This document shows, one piece after another, positions 41,626 to 49,997 of a DNA stretch of 64,000 bases; position 1 is the first letter of the stretch; each line of letters begins with the position of its first letter. The notes beneath the pieces are model-generated. The model was not told where the DNA came from, made no database searches, and saw only the letters and a list, made by a program, of their open reading frames with translations. This DNA is from Streptomyces violaceoruber (GTDB lineage: Bacteria; Actinomycetota; Actinomycetes; Streptomycetales; Streptomycetaceae), in contig NZ_CP137734.1 of NCBI RefSeq assembly GCF_033406955.1, forward strand, positions 7,502,001 through 7,566,000. The letters run 5' to 3'. The position numbers were made by a program, and so were the translations under genes.

Positions 41626-42447
41626 TTGGAGGCGCCCCTGTACCCCGACCTTCCGCCCGACCCGTCCGACCCGCGCGGCGGCCAGCCCGCGTTCTGGGTC
41701 GGCCCCCGGCACCTAGCCGGTGACGATGGACGCCTCTACGACGTCGTCGCCGACGCGCTCGCCGGCCTGGGGTGGACGAGCCTGACGATCGTCCGCGGAC
41801 GGCACGAGCCGGACGAGGAACCGGAGGACCGCCAGGTCCTGCGCAGCACCGTCCTGCACATCAGCCCCGACGCCTTGCGCTGGGCCCAGTGGGGGCTGGC
41901 GGACGAGCCGTTCCACCTGGGTGGGCTGCCGATCGCCTGGCAGATCTCCGCCCGAGCCGAGGCGAGCAGCCCGCTCGCCCAGTGGTCGGCCTACTTCACC
42001 CGTGACGTCCCCGGCGAGGCGGTGTTCGACTTCCTCGTCGCGCTCGACGCAAGCAACCAGCCTGCCTCGGCGCTCGCCGGACCCGAGCTGGTCCTTGACG
42101 CTGTCGCCGCCCACGGCTGGTTCCGCGACATCGACCAACCCCAGGCGGCGGCGATGGACCCGACGTTCACCTCGCACATCAGCCTGGGGGAGGTGCCGCC
42201 CCTCATCCAGGACGGCGACCTACGGGCCCTGTCCGCCGAGGACGACGAGACGGCACCGGCCGGATGGCAGGCGTGGGCCGAGCCCGTACTCGGCGCCCCG
42301 CTTCTGTGGGTGGCCTCGTTCGCCGCCAGCGTCCCGCACGATCTCGTCGCCGCCTTCGCCGCCTCCCTCAGCTCGACCGCACCGGTCCTGCGGCGGGTCC
42401 TGCCCGAGGCCACCCAGGAGCGCCTCCTGCGCGCGCCGGCCATCTAA
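41626..42447 (+). CDS. DUF317 protein, two domains
   Basis: TTG 41626; 273 residues. Domain 1 (residues 18-125): FWVGPRHLAGDDGRLYDVVA, LHISPDALRWAQWGL, FHLGGLPIAWQISAR, WSAYFTRDVPGEAVFDFLVA. Domain 2 (140-265) begins GWFRDIDQPQAAAMDPTFTS and ends WVASFAASVPHDLVAAFAAS. This tandem layout is usual for full-length DUF317 proteins. The upstream single-domain gene and this one are a paralogous pair. A good terminator follows. Confidence 0.8.
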   Translation: MEAPLYPDLPPDPSDPRGGQPAFWVGPRHLAGDDGRLYDVVADALAGLGWTSLTIVRGRHEPDEEPEDRQVLRSTVLHISPDALRWAQWGLADEPFHLGGLPIAWQISARAEASSPLAQWSAYFTRDVPGEAVFDFLVALDASNQPASALAGPELVLDAVAAHGWFRDIDQPQAAAMDPTFTSHISLGEVPPLIQDGDLRALSAEDDETAPAGWQAWAEPVLGAPLLWVASFAASVPHDLVAAFAASLSSTAPVLRRVLPEATQERLLRAPAI

Positions 42448-42475
42448 CGTCCCGCGCATGACTCTCGACGATCGC

Positions 42476-42518
42476 AGTCCGGCATCCTCCCAGTTGGGGG
42501 TGCCGGACTTTCTTGTTT
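42476..42518 (+). terminator. Rho-independent-like terminator after the DUF317 genes
   Basis: AGTCCGGCA ... TGCCGGACT stem followed by TTTCTTGTTT, starting 29 bp after the stop. Confidence 0.75.
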
Positions 42519-42566
42519 CCCGGGCGAAGTGGCCGGTCGGGTCGTTAGTGCTTAGCCCATAACGCA

Positions 42567-42601
42567 CTGCTGCCCCCGACCGCGACGGTCGGAGGCAGCA
42601 G
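42567..42601 (-). terminator. Hairpin after the 230-residue lipoprotein gene
   Basis: CTGCTGCC ... GGCAGCAG outer arms with inner CCGACC/GGTCGG, 16 bp past the minus-strand stop. Confidence 0.6.
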
Positions 42602-42616
42602 CGTGACGCGCGCAGG

Positions 42617-43309
42617 TCAGCTCGTTGCCGTGGCCTTGGCGAGGGCCTTGTCGAGGTGGCGGTCGACGAGGGCCGGGGAGCCGGAGAGGACCAGCAGCAG
42701 GCTGCCGTCGCGGATCGCGGTCTGCTTGACCACGGTGCTCCGGCCCCCGGCGATGAACGTCAGAAGCAGGCTCCACTGCTCATCACCGCCGACGCTGGGC
42801 GCGGGCACCTTCTGCGAGGTCACGTCGACCGGGGTGCCACCGGCGACGACCTGATAGGCCGGGCAGCCTGTCATGGCATCGAAGATCCGGCCGGTGCCGT
42901 CGGAGAGCTTCTTCACGCTGTCGCTGTACAGCTCCTCGGAGATCTCCGAGGAGCTGTAGCCGTAGGTGAAGTCCGCCTTCGCCTTGTGCGGGAAGGCGAG
43001 TGTGCCGCCAGTCGCCGCGTCACCGCCCAGCTCGCTCAGGGCCGGGCAGCCGATGACGGTGACGTCATCGTGCTGGGCCGGACGCTCCGGCTTGGGAAGG
43101 TAGCCGCTGCCGAGGTCGCGCGGGTCGAGCAGGCGGGACTCGAGCGCGGCCGAGGAGAGCGCGGCCGGCTCCTGGGCGACCTCGGTCGGCTTTCCCGTAC
43201 GGGAGGAGGCTGTCCGGTGCTTGGACCCGGGGGTGTCGGTGGAGCAGGCGGGCACGGCGAGGAGGGCGGCGGTGATGCCGAATGCGGTGGTGGCGACGCG
43301 AACGCGCAT
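42617..43309 (-). CDS. Secreted lipoprotein, 230 aa
   Basis: The signal MRVRVATTAFGITAALLAVP ends in the lipobox VPAC (Cys22), so it is exported and lipidated. The mature domain begins after a Thr/Ser/Lys linker (LSSAALESRLLDPRDLGSGY), with two Cys in VIGCPAL and MTGCPAYQ and a terminal helix (SPALVDRHLDKALAKATA). It resembles the small sensor-domain lipoproteins of Streptomyces (PknH_C-like). It stands alone between convergent terminators and the zinc-ribbon gene. Confidence 0.8.
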   Translation of the reverse strand: MRVRVATTAFGITAALLAVPACSTDTPGSKHRTASSRTGKPTEVAQEPAALSSAALESRLLDPRDLGSGYLPKPERPAQHDDVTVIGCPALSELGGDAATGGTLAFPHKAKADFTYGYSSSEISEELYSDSVKKLSDGTGRIFDAMTGCPAYQVVAGGTPVDVTSQKVPAPSVGGDEQWSLLLTFIAGGRSTVVKQTAIRDGSLLLVLSGSPALVDRHLDKALAKATATS

Positions 43310-43388
43310 GACGGAACTGACCCCTTGGTGCTAGGCGACGGGTGGTCAGTGCGGGCCCGCGGGCCCGGTGGGGTCGTAGGAGTGGTGG

Positions 43389-43877
43389 TCAGTGCCCGAG
43401 GTGGCGCAGGCAGTCCTCGAACGTGGCGTGCGTCAAGTCCGCCGGCCCGGAGTGTCGGTTGTACCAGGCGGTGTCGATGCGCGTCTCCAGCTGCTGGTGT
43501 CCGGCCCTGCAGCGCAGCCAGATCTCACCGCGGGTGGAGAGGATGAGCCAGTCCCGGTACGCGCCGCACTCGGCGCAGGTGGCCATCTCGCCGTCGAGGA
43601 CCAGGGGCTGCTTCCACGGCATCATCTTGCCCTCGACCTGGTCGTGGCTCGGCACCCGCAGCTCCGGCGGGAGGAAGTCGTCCACGATGGCGGTCGGCTC
43701 GGCGGGCTGCGGCTCGGGCGCCGGCACTCCGATGCCGGGCGGGACCTGTCCCTGCATCTGCGCGTGCAGCTCGGCGAACCGTTTCTGAGCTTCGCTCGGC
43801 CCCTTGACCCTGCGGCGTATTCGGTGAAACACCCTGGCGTCCTCCTCTACCTCGGCACCTCGTCCTGCGCGTTTCAT
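43389..43877 (-). CDS. Zinc-ribbon-like protein, 162 aa
   Basis: I prefer ATG 43877 (MKRAGRGAEVEEDARVFHRI) to the TTG ten codons upstream. After a charged helical N-terminus (SEAQKRFAELHAQMQGQVPP) the C-terminal half carries MATCAECGAYRDWLILST and IWLRCRAGHQQLETR, an incomplete CxxC...CxxxH metal site. It is a probable nucleic-acid-binding protein. It precedes the relaxase in position but is read separately (137-bp gap). Confidence 0.7.
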   Translation of the reverse strand: MKRAGRGAEVEEDARVFHRIRRRVKGPSEAQKRFAELHAQMQGQVPPGIGVPAPEPQPAEPTAIVDDFLPPELRVPSHDQVEGKMMPWKQPLVLDGEMATCAECGAYRDWLILSTRGEIWLRCRAGHQQLETRIDTAWYNRHSGPADLTHATFEDCLRHLGH

Positions 43878-44044
43878 GATCGTGCCCCACGTCGTCGGCG
43901 GTTTCAATTCACAACGTCCACAGTCCCTTCGGCCAGGTCAGCACGGGTGTGGCCTCTCGGCTGCCCGGGTGACGAGGAGGCCACGACGCATGTCTCGGTA
44001 CGGCACAGCGGCGATCCGGGGAGCCTGCGTGCCGTCTGGTGTAC

Positions 44045-45787
44045 TTATCGGGCCTGACGCGGTGACTCCTCTCCGCTGCGCCGCCTGCCGGGCGCGGAGG
44101 GCCTGGTCGTCGCCCTGCGCGTCGCGGACCGGTTCGCTGCGGTGCTGGTCTCGGGAAGCTGGGAGGCATCGGCGGGCAGGTCGGCTGTCCGTCGCATCCG
44201 CCATACGAGCACGTCGCTGATGGAGTCCGCGGTGCCCAGTTCGCGCCGAGCGGCAACGTCGGACAGGAGGGCGGCCGGGTCGTGGCCGGCGGCTTCGGCT
44301 TCCGTGATGGTCGCGGCCAGGGCGTACCAGCCGGGTTCGGCGAGGATCTGCTCGGCCAGTTCCGGGAGCGCCTCGCGCAGCAGCGCGGTCTGCCGCTGGA
44401 GCATCGGCCGGCTCAGACGTCGGCCGCGCTGGTATAGCACACCGAGCGGCTGGGCCGAGGCGGCCTGGTAAGCGGTGCGCAGGTGTTCGGCAGCTCGGGT
44501 GGCGGCCTCGGCCTGCTGGGCGTGGCCCTTCCGGGCGTGCCAGTGCGCGGTGGCGGTGATCAGGAAGAACAGCATGTCGATCGCCATCGCCGTGGTGGCT
44601 CCGTCCTCACCGCGGCCGAGGGCCGGGCCGCCCTGGACGAGGTCGCGGGCGGCCTGTCGCAGGGCTCGATCGTGCCCGCGTGCGGCGCGGACGTGAGAGC
44701 GCGAGGCCCGTTCGAAGGCCGTTGCGGCGTCGTGCAGTTCGCGGCGGGTGTGAGCGGCGGACGTCTTCGCGAGGGCGTCCAGGACCTCGCCGACCGCGGC
44801 GATGTGGGCGGCGGCGACCCCGTCCTCGCCGTGGTCGACGACGAGCACGGCCTGCCACACGGCCGATGCCGTGCCGCGGCGCGCGGAGGCCGGACTGCCC
44901 GGCCCCGTACGAATCGCTTCCTCCCGCCGGGCCGCAGGGACATCCTGCGCATCACCGGACCACCGCTCGCGGATGCGAGGCAAGGACAGGTCGGGAGCGA
45001 GGCGCGCGCCGGGGTAGAACACCGGCTCGCCGTCCTTGTTCAGGTCGTCGGGCAGGGCGACCTTGTATCCGAGCAGGTCACCGGAGGGCGCGGCGCGCTT
45101 GCGGATCAGGAGGCCGGCGGCGGCGAGGCGGTCGAAGAACTCCTCGTCGCTTCTCGCGCCGGCCACCGCACGCCGCACGGATTCCCGCAGTTCCTCGCGG
45201 GCGGTGCGCTCGCGGCCCTGGCGCTGGGCCTTGTGGTGCTCGGCGCTGGTCGGTCGTTGCGCTGCGGTCCCGTCCCCGGTGCTGAGCTGCTTGAGCCCGT
45301 ACTCGGCTTCGATCAGGCGGGCTTCGGCCTGGGATCGCTTGGCGTCGTTGTTGAGTCGGGGGCGCCGGCCGTCTTCGCGGACGAGCGTGGCGATGATGTG
45401 GATGTGGTCGTCGGCGTGGCGCACGGCTGCCCAGCGGCATCCCGCCTCGTCGGCGGCCGGAGCGATGCCGGTCGCGGCGACCATGCGTCGGGCGATCTCC
45501 CCCCATTGCTCGTCGGAGAGAACCGGGTCGTCGGGTGCGGCCCGGACGGATAGGTGCCAGACGTGCTTGGCCGGGCGGCGCGACTCCGCGAGCGTCTGGA
45601 CGGGCTGGTCCAGGAGCTGCTGCAACTGTCTCTTCGTAGCTTGAGGATCGCGACCGGGGTCGGGAGCGAAGCTGTCCCATGCCGCCACGAGATGCGGATC
45701 GACGTGCTCCTCATGGGTCCCTTTGCCGTAGAGGTAGATGAGCAGGCCAAACGTGTTCGAGCCACGCTTGTGGACGCGAGGGATCAA
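44045..45787 (-). CDS. Relaxase (MOBP-type mobilisation nuclease)
   Basis: A 580-residue protein starting at GTG/ATG 45787, which overlaps the mobC-like stop. The N-terminus has a Tyr pair in LLIYLYGKG (Tyr18, Tyr20), motif KHVWHLSVRAAPDD, and the three-His metal motif VRHADDHIHIIATLV (His124, His128, His130). It nicks at oriT and carries the strand into the recipient, coupling to a type IV channel. The C-terminal 300 residues are helical (conserved HDRALRQAARDLV) and end in a basic tail. The T4SS operon lies 30 kb away. Likely functional; all core residues are present. Confidence 0.88.
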   Translation of the reverse strand: MIPRVHKRGSNTFGLLIYLYGKGTHEEHVDPHLVAAWDSFAPDPGRDPQATKRQLQQLLDQPVQTLAESRRPAKHVWHLSVRAAPDDPVLSDEQWGEIARRMVAATGIAPAADEAGCRWAAVRHADDHIHIIATLVREDGRRPRLNNDAKRSQAEARLIEAEYGLKQLSTGDGTAAQRPTSAEHHKAQRQGRERTAREELRESVRRAVAGARSDEEFFDRLAAAGLLIRKRAAPSGDLLGYKVALPDDLNKDGEPVFYPGARLAPDLSLPRIRERWSGDAQDVPAARREEAIRTGPGSPASARRGTASAVWQAVLVVDHGEDGVAAAHIAAVGEVLDALAKTSAAHTRRELHDAATAFERASRSHVRAARGHDRALRQAARDLVQGGPALGRGEDGATTAMAIDMLFFLITATAHWHARKGHAQQAEAATRAAEHLRTAYQAASAQPLGVLYQRGRRLSRPMLQRQTALLREALPELAEQILAEPGWYALAATITEAEAAGHDPAALLSDVAARRELGTADSISDVLVWRMRRTADLPADASQLPETSTAANRSATRRATTRPSAPGRRRSGEESPRQAR

Positions 45788-46452
45788 CCGGTTCGCCTTT
45801 CGGTGTCGAGGTAGTGCTGGATGAAGGCGTCCACGCGCTGGGTGGCGCGCTGGACGGCGCCGAGTACGGCTTCGGCGTAGGGGACGTCGGCACCGGAGTT
45901 GGCCGCCTTAGCTACCTGGTTGACGTTGTTGCCGATGTGGCCGAGGTGCCGGCGCACAGCGAAGAGCTCGTTGTGGACTTCTCGTTGGGCGGCGATTTCC
46001 GCCGCCGTACGGTCGAGATCGTGGGCGGCTTTGAGAGCGGCGTGGGCGAGGAAACTGGCGACGCTCATGTGGCACACGGCGGCTGCACGAGCTAGGAGTT
46101 GGTACTCGTCGTCGTTCATGCGGCAGCTGGGCTGGCGCATGCGCTTGTTCTCGTCGCGCAGGCGCTCACGCTGTTGCACATGCGGCTTTGAAGGGGCGGT
46201 GTGCGTGCAGTGCGCACTGTGGCAGGCGTGCTGGTCCTGCCCCTCGGGATGCGAGCCGCCCTCGGTCGCATCCTCACGGATCGGCGCCCCCCGGTGCCGT
46301 TCCGCTCCCGCCACTCCAGGGGCGGGGAACGCAAGAGCATTGCTCCCCTCGGGAGCATTGCTCTTGCGATAACTTGCTCGCCCCGAGACCGAGTTGGATC
46401 CGGGATCAGGTTCCAGGGTGGTGCCGTTCTTGGGTGCGTTCGTCATCGGCAT
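45784..46452 (-). CDS. MobC-like relaxosome protein
   Basis: Start ATG 46452 with GAGG five bases upstream (222 residues; ATG 46446 is an alternative). Residues 105-215 are the MobC core: MRQPSCRMNDDEYQLLARAA, MSVASFLAHAALKAAHDLDR, VRRHLGHIGNNVNQVAKAAN, then a helix to the end. The N-terminal 100 residues are low-complexity and contain, at DNA level, a strong inverted repeat (46330-46368) that could be oriT, so the true start may lie downstream. It overlaps the relaxase by ATGA. Confidence 0.75.
   Translation of the reverse strand: MPMTNAPKNGTTLEPDPGSNSVSGRASYRKSNAPEGSNALAFPAPGVAGAERHRGAPIREDATEGGSHPEGQDQHACHSAHCTHTAPSKPHVQQRERLRDENKRMRQPSCRMNDDEYQLLARAAAVCHMSVASFLAHAALKAAHDLDRTAAEIAAQREVHNELFAVRRHLGHIGNNVNQVAKAANSGADVPYAEAVLGAVQRATQRVDAFIQHYLDTERRTG
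46330..46368. other. Inverted repeat, candidate oriT
   Basis: Near-perfect 18-bp arms, CGCAAGAGCATTGCTCCC and GGGAGCATTGCTCTTGCG, around CTC; each arm contains GAGCATTGCTC. It lies about 550 bp ahead of the relaxase start, where mobilisation origins are expected. Confidence 0.45.
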
Positions 46453-46577
46453 TCGGGCCTCGTAGAGCGGGTGCGTTGCTGGATGGTTGCGGCCAGCGCA
46501 AGGACTTCGGCGGGGCTGGCAAGGACGCGGACCGGCTTGTTGGGAAGGTCCTGGACGAGCCACTGCCCGGTCGGCAT
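46443..46577 (-). CDS. Short ORF, about 44-58 codons, start unclear
   Basis: A well-coding stretch reads MPTGQWLVQDLPNKPVRVLA, SPAEVLALAATIQQ and stops at 46443, just inside the MobC-like start. Good third positions continue upstream to about 46615 (FLVRRHLLHAVVLM), directly behind AGGAGG, but there the frame begins with TGA. Either a one-base shift removed the start or a poor start is used. Family not recognised; it precedes the mobilisation genes. Confidence 0.45.
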   Translation of the reverse strand: MPTGQWLVQDLPNKPVRVLASPAEVLALAATIQQRTRSTRPECR

Positions 46578-46704
46578 GAGGACGACGGCGTGGAGGAGGT
46601 GTCGGCGGACGAGGAATCATGGCGTACCTCCTGAGAGGGGCGGTGGCCCGGCTTGAGCCGGGCCACCTTTACCGATGCGGGCCTTGAGCTGGGGCTTTGC
46701 CGGT

Positions 46705-46896
46705 TCAGCCGCACTCGGGGCAGCGCCCGACATGGCTATTGAGCGCGCGGGCCATCCGCTGCTTCGCGGAGGCAGCTTGCTTCGCACTGGACTTCGCCGC
46801 CGGCCTGCCCGCGTGCCGCTCGGAGTGAGCGAGCATGAATCTGATCTCTCGCTCGTACTCCGCACGGACGGTGTTGAACTGGTGGCAGGTCTTCAT
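46705..46896 (-). CDS. Small basic protein, 63 aa
   Basis: ATG 46896 overlaps the stop of the upstream membrane-protein gene (ATGA). It reads MKTCHQFNTVRAEYEREIRF, then MLAHSERHAGRPAAK, and ends MARALNSHVGRCPECG. The Cys pair at the end (CPEC) with Cys4 could bind metal. It is short, basic and conserved-looking, perhaps a DNA- or relaxosome-associated factor. Coupling supports translation. Confidence 0.6.
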   Translation of the reverse strand: MKTCHQFNTVRAEYEREIRFMLAHSERHAGRPAAKSSAKQAASAKQRMARALNSHVGRCPECG

Positions 46897-48482
46897 CGGG
46901 CTGTGCTCCTCGTCGTGTCGTCCTCGTTCCGCAGCTCGTGGAGGACCAGGCCGAGTCGGTCGTTACCGACTCCCGTCAGGCCCTGGCGGCGGATGATTTC
47001 GCGTAGCTGCACTCGGGTGATCGCGCCGTTGCCGTCCCGTTCGAGCAGGGCGGGAACATGGGGGCGCACCTCACGGACAAGCTGACGCTCGGACTCACCC
47101 AGCTCGCGTGCCTGGCGCTCCGTCTGCGGAGAGCGGGACCGGGCCCGCTTGTCCTTGTTCTTCGTCCGGGACGTCCTGGTCGGCTTCCGGCGAAGCGGGA
47201 CCTTGTGTCCTCGGTCCTGGGTGGTCTCGGTCCCGGATTGTGGGGCGGTCGGTCCTCGGTCCTCGATGGCCTCGGTCCCCGTCTTCGCGATGCCCGGTCC
47301 TCGATGAGGCGGGTCCTGAGCTGCTACTTCTCGTATGCTGTGGTCGGTCCTCATGGCCGCTGCGTCCCGCGCTGCGGCTTCCGGTCCCGCGAGTTCGGTC
47401 CCGGGGACCGCACCGTCTTCAGACGGTTCAGTTCCCGCGGCCGTCCCCGTTGCGTCGCTCTTGGTCCTTGTGTCGACCCCGGATTCCTGGTCCGCCTCCT
47501 CGGGGACCGGTCCCCGAGTAGCCCTCGGCCCTCGGTCCCGGACCGGCTCGTCAGAACCGTCGGGACCGGGGACGGAGACCGGCACATTCGATGTCGGCTG
47601 TGCGGGGACCGTGGCCGCCGATGCGCTGCTGTGCGCTGGGAACCAGGGAGAAGGGAGCGGGACCGTGGCGAGCGCGAGTGCGTGTCGCCGGGCGGCGAGC
47701 TGGTCGAGCAGCTGCGCCCGCTGGAGAGGGTCGGTGCCGACCGAAGCCCTGCCGACCGCCTTCGACAGCCGTCGCGTCAGCCGTCGGCCGCGACGGCTCT
47801 GCTGCTGCTCGGATGTGCGCTCGGCGAGGCGGGCGGCGAGGGTGACCGCACGGGCGGTGGCCCGGTCCCGGGTGATCTGCGCGGCGTCGCGGTCTCGCGC
47901 GGCGATGCCCAGGCGGGACAGCAGCCGCTCGCGTGCCTCCCGGCCCAGGACGGCGAGCAGTCCGTGCGAGGCGGCACCCGGGGTGCGCAGGCGCAGTTCG
48001 ATGCCCATGGCCAGGTGCCACAGCATCGCCGCCATGACCGGTCCGACGAAGGCGCGGACCGTGCCGCCGACGGGGCCGCTCTCAGCGTAGGCGGGGATCA
48101 CCTGCACCGTGGTGATCACCCAGACCAGCGTGCCCGGCAGGCCGGGGGCGCCTTGGACGGCGAGGTTCTGCCGTGCCATCAGCGCGGTGGCGAATAGGGC
48201 GAGTTCGGCGGCGGCGAACATTCCGGCGCGCTCGGCGGTGCCGGCCATGTCGAGGTAGTCGGCGGCGAAGCGCCAGCTGGTGTCGGCGCTGTAGGCGGTG
48301 CAGCCCAGGGCGGCGACGGCGGCGACCTTGACCGCCGGGCCGCCGAGACGTTTCTGCGGACGGGTCCCCCGGCGCCGGATCGCCCAGGCGGTCAGCACGA
48401 GCGCGAGGGCGGCGGGCACGACGGCGGCGAGGAGGAGAGGGAGGTCCGAAGTTGCACCGAAGGCGAGGACAGGATGGGTCAT
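46893..48482 (-). CDS. Conserved membrane protein of actinomycete mobile elements, 529 aa
   Basis: GTG/ATG start 48482 overlaps the WhiB gene (ATGA). Four or five membrane segments occupy residues 10-175 (LLLAAVVPAALALVLTAWAI, AAVAALGCTAYSADTSW, AAELALFATALMARQNL, GPVMAAMLWHLAMGIELRLR). A coiled-coil-like basic region follows (TARAVTLAARLAERTSEQQQ), then about 150 disordered residues with repeated RDRGP/DRGHK-like units, and a final helical domain (LLERDGNGAITRVQLREIIR). It is recalled as a family next to relaxases and WhiB genes; perhaps a membrane partner in transfer. Function unproven. Confidence 0.75.
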   Translation of the reverse strand: MTHPVLAFGATSDLPLLLAAVVPAALALVLTAWAIRRRGTRPQKRLGGPAVKVAAVAALGCTAYSADTSWRFAADYLDMAGTAERAGMFAAAELALFATALMARQNLAVQGAPGLPGTLVWVITTVQVIPAYAESGPVGGTVRAFVGPVMAAMLWHLAMGIELRLRTPGAASHGLLAVLGREARERLLSRLGIAARDRDAAQITRDRATARAVTLAARLAERTSEQQQSRRGRRLTRRLSKAVGRASVGTDPLQRAQLLDQLAARRHALALATVPLPSPWFPAHSSASAATVPAQPTSNVPVSVPGPDGSDEPVRDRGPRATRGPVPEEADQESGVDTRTKSDATGTAAGTEPSEDGAVPGTELAGPEAAARDAAAMRTDHSIREVAAQDPPHRGPGIAKTGTEAIEDRGPTAPQSGTETTQDRGHKVPLRRKPTRTSRTKNKDKRARSRSPQTERQARELGESERQLVREVRPHVPALLERDGNGAITRVQLREIIRRQGLTGVGNDRLGLVLHELRNEDDTTRSTAR

Positions 48483-49120
48483 GCTGCCTTTCCGAGAGGG
48501 GCCTGCGCCGGGGCCGACGCCGCCGGGCGGCCTGTCGGCTGCTGAGTGCCGAGAGCTGCGGGAGCGGGGGTGCCCTTGGCCTTGGAGGTCTTCTTCCGCT
48601 TCTTCCTGGAGCGGGGCACGCCGTAATTGCGGTCGCGGTCGAAGACCTTGTTGGCCGCTTGCCGGAGCAGGTCGCGAGCGTGCTTGTGACTGATCTGCAG
48701 GGCGGCGGCGAGCCGGTCGGGCTGCCAGCCCCGGACGTAGGCGTGGTCGATGACCACCTGCCGCTCGGCCTCCGTCAGGTGCACGTCGCGTCCCTGGAAG
48801 AACGCGGTCACACGCCGATAGTCCATACGCTGGTGCAGGTTGTCGTGCAGCGGGCGCCTCTCGGCTTCAGTGAGCCCGCCCCAGACGCCCTCCTTGAGGA
48901 CGTTCTCCAGAGCGAAGTCCAGGCACTCGCGGCGTACGGGGCACCAGCCGCAAAGCTCCTTCGCCTCCGCGATCTCCTCGTGATCCCGAGGCCCGGGGAA
49001 GAACACGGCGTCGGCGTCCTCGGCGTCCATGCCGTGGCACGCACCGCGGACGTGCCAGCTGGTGTCTCCGATGCCGCGCAGGCCGGTGGCCGGCGCGTCG
49101 TGGGTGGTGATGTGGCGCAA
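48479..49120 (-). CDS. WhiB-type iron-sulfur protein with extra C-terminal region
   Basis: TTG 49120 has CGGAG seven bases upstream; earlier in-frame sequence to 49894 is shadow. The four cluster cysteines are Cys28 (GACHG), Cys57 and Cys60 (LCGWC) and Cys66 (RECL); the turn GVWGGLTEAER follows. Typical WhiB proteins end near 90-110 residues, but this one has 213: a second helical region (LTEAERQVVIDHAYVRGW, LAAALQISHKHARDLLRQA) resembling a helix-turn-helix, then a Lys/Arg tail (SRKKRKKTSKAKG). It is probably a redox-responsive regulator of the transfer genes. Confidence 0.85.
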   Translation of the reverse strand: MRHITTHDAPATGLRGIGDTSWHVRGACHGMDAEDADAVFFPGPRDHEEIAEAKELCGWCPVRRECLDFALENVLKEGVWGGLTEAERRPLHDNLHQRMDYRRVTAFFQGRDVHLTEAERQVVIDHAYVRGWQPDRLAAALQISHKHARDLLRQAANKVFDRDRNYGVPRSRKKRKKTSKAKGTPAPAALGTQQPTGRPAASAPAQAPLGKAA

Positions 49121-49278
49121 GGCAGATCTCCGATGTGCTGCCGCACCGGCCGGGCTAGGGCGGTACTCGGGGTGCGGCGTCGAGTGCCGGATGCGGCACA
49201 GGGCGTGCACCGCAGCCGGTGCGGGACGGTGATGTTGCGGCGGTGCAGCGGACGGGATGCACGCGCCCGCAGCGCCGG

Positions 49279-49995
49279 TCAGGCCAGGGCGGGCTGCTGG
49301 GCCTGCTCCGTGCGCTGAGCCTGCTGAGCGGCGGCGAGGTCGAAGCGGCCCGGGTGCGGGTCGGTGCGTGGAGTGATGGCGCGTACCCCGTCGTTGGGGC
49401 CGATCCGGCGGCGTCGGCACGGCTCGCCGACCGGGGCCAGACACCACTCGCATCGCACGCTCAGGGCATCGGGCCGCCCTTGCGCGACGGCGGCTTCGCG
49501 TGCTGCCCGGGCCGGCCGGAACGGTGCGAGGGCGGCTCGGGCGGCAGGCGGTATGCAGGAGCCGATCTGGTCCAGCCGAGCCTGCAGCCTCGGGTTGATC
49601 CCTTCCTGGCTGCTGGTGATGGCCGGGGCCTGCGCGGGCTGCGCCATACCGGCGGCGACGGCGCGCCGGGTGCCGACCAGCTCGGCGGTCCAGGCGGCCT
49701 GGTCGTCCGGATCCGCGGACGGTGTGGGGTCCCAGTGGAGGGCCAGGCGGTTGCGCCGGTAGCTCTCCCAGGGGCGCACCACGTCGGCGGGCTGGATCTG
49801 GTACGGCGAGGCGCGGAAGTGCTGGCGGGCGGCGACGCGGGCGTCCCAGCCGTGAGGGGTGGCCATCGGCACGTCGCCGAGCAGCTCGTGCCACTGGGCG
49901 AGCTGGTCGCGTGCCTCGCCCTCGTCGGTGCGGGTGCTGCGGGGGTCGAGCCGGCCGATGTAGGCCAGCAGGGCGGCGATTTCGCGGCGGTCCAT
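49279..49995 (-). CDS. Zinc-finger-like plasmid protein, 238 aa
   Basis: ATG 49995, two bases after the previous stop, with GGAGGG nine bases upstream. The N-terminus (MDRREIAALLAYIGRLDPR) is helical. Residues 80-120 hold WESYRRNRLALHWDPTPSAD and WTAELVGTRRAVAAGMAQ. Near residue 190 a compact site VRCEWCLAPVGEPCRRRR has the CxxC...C arrangement of short zinc fingers seen in Streptomyces plasmid proteins. It is coupled to the winged-helix gene, suggesting a joint role, perhaps in replication control. Confidence 0.7.
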   Translation of the reverse strand: MDRREIAALLAYIGRLDPRSTRTDEGEARDQLAQWHELLGDVPMATPHGWDARVAARQHFRASPYQIQPADVVRPWESYRRNRLALHWDPTPSADPDDQAAWTAELVGTRRAVAAGMAQPAQAPAITSSQEGINPRLQARLDQIGSCIPPAARAALAPFRPARAAREAAVAQGRPDALSVRCEWCLAPVGEPCRRRRIGPNDGVRAITPRTDPHPGRFDLAAAQQAQRTEQAQQPALA

Positions 49996-49997
49996 GT

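Noticed and set aside
46406..46714. 102-residue minus-strand frame before mobC
   Set aside because: Ser/Pro/Arg-rich with poor third-position bias; a better coding frame overlaps it (46443-46577).
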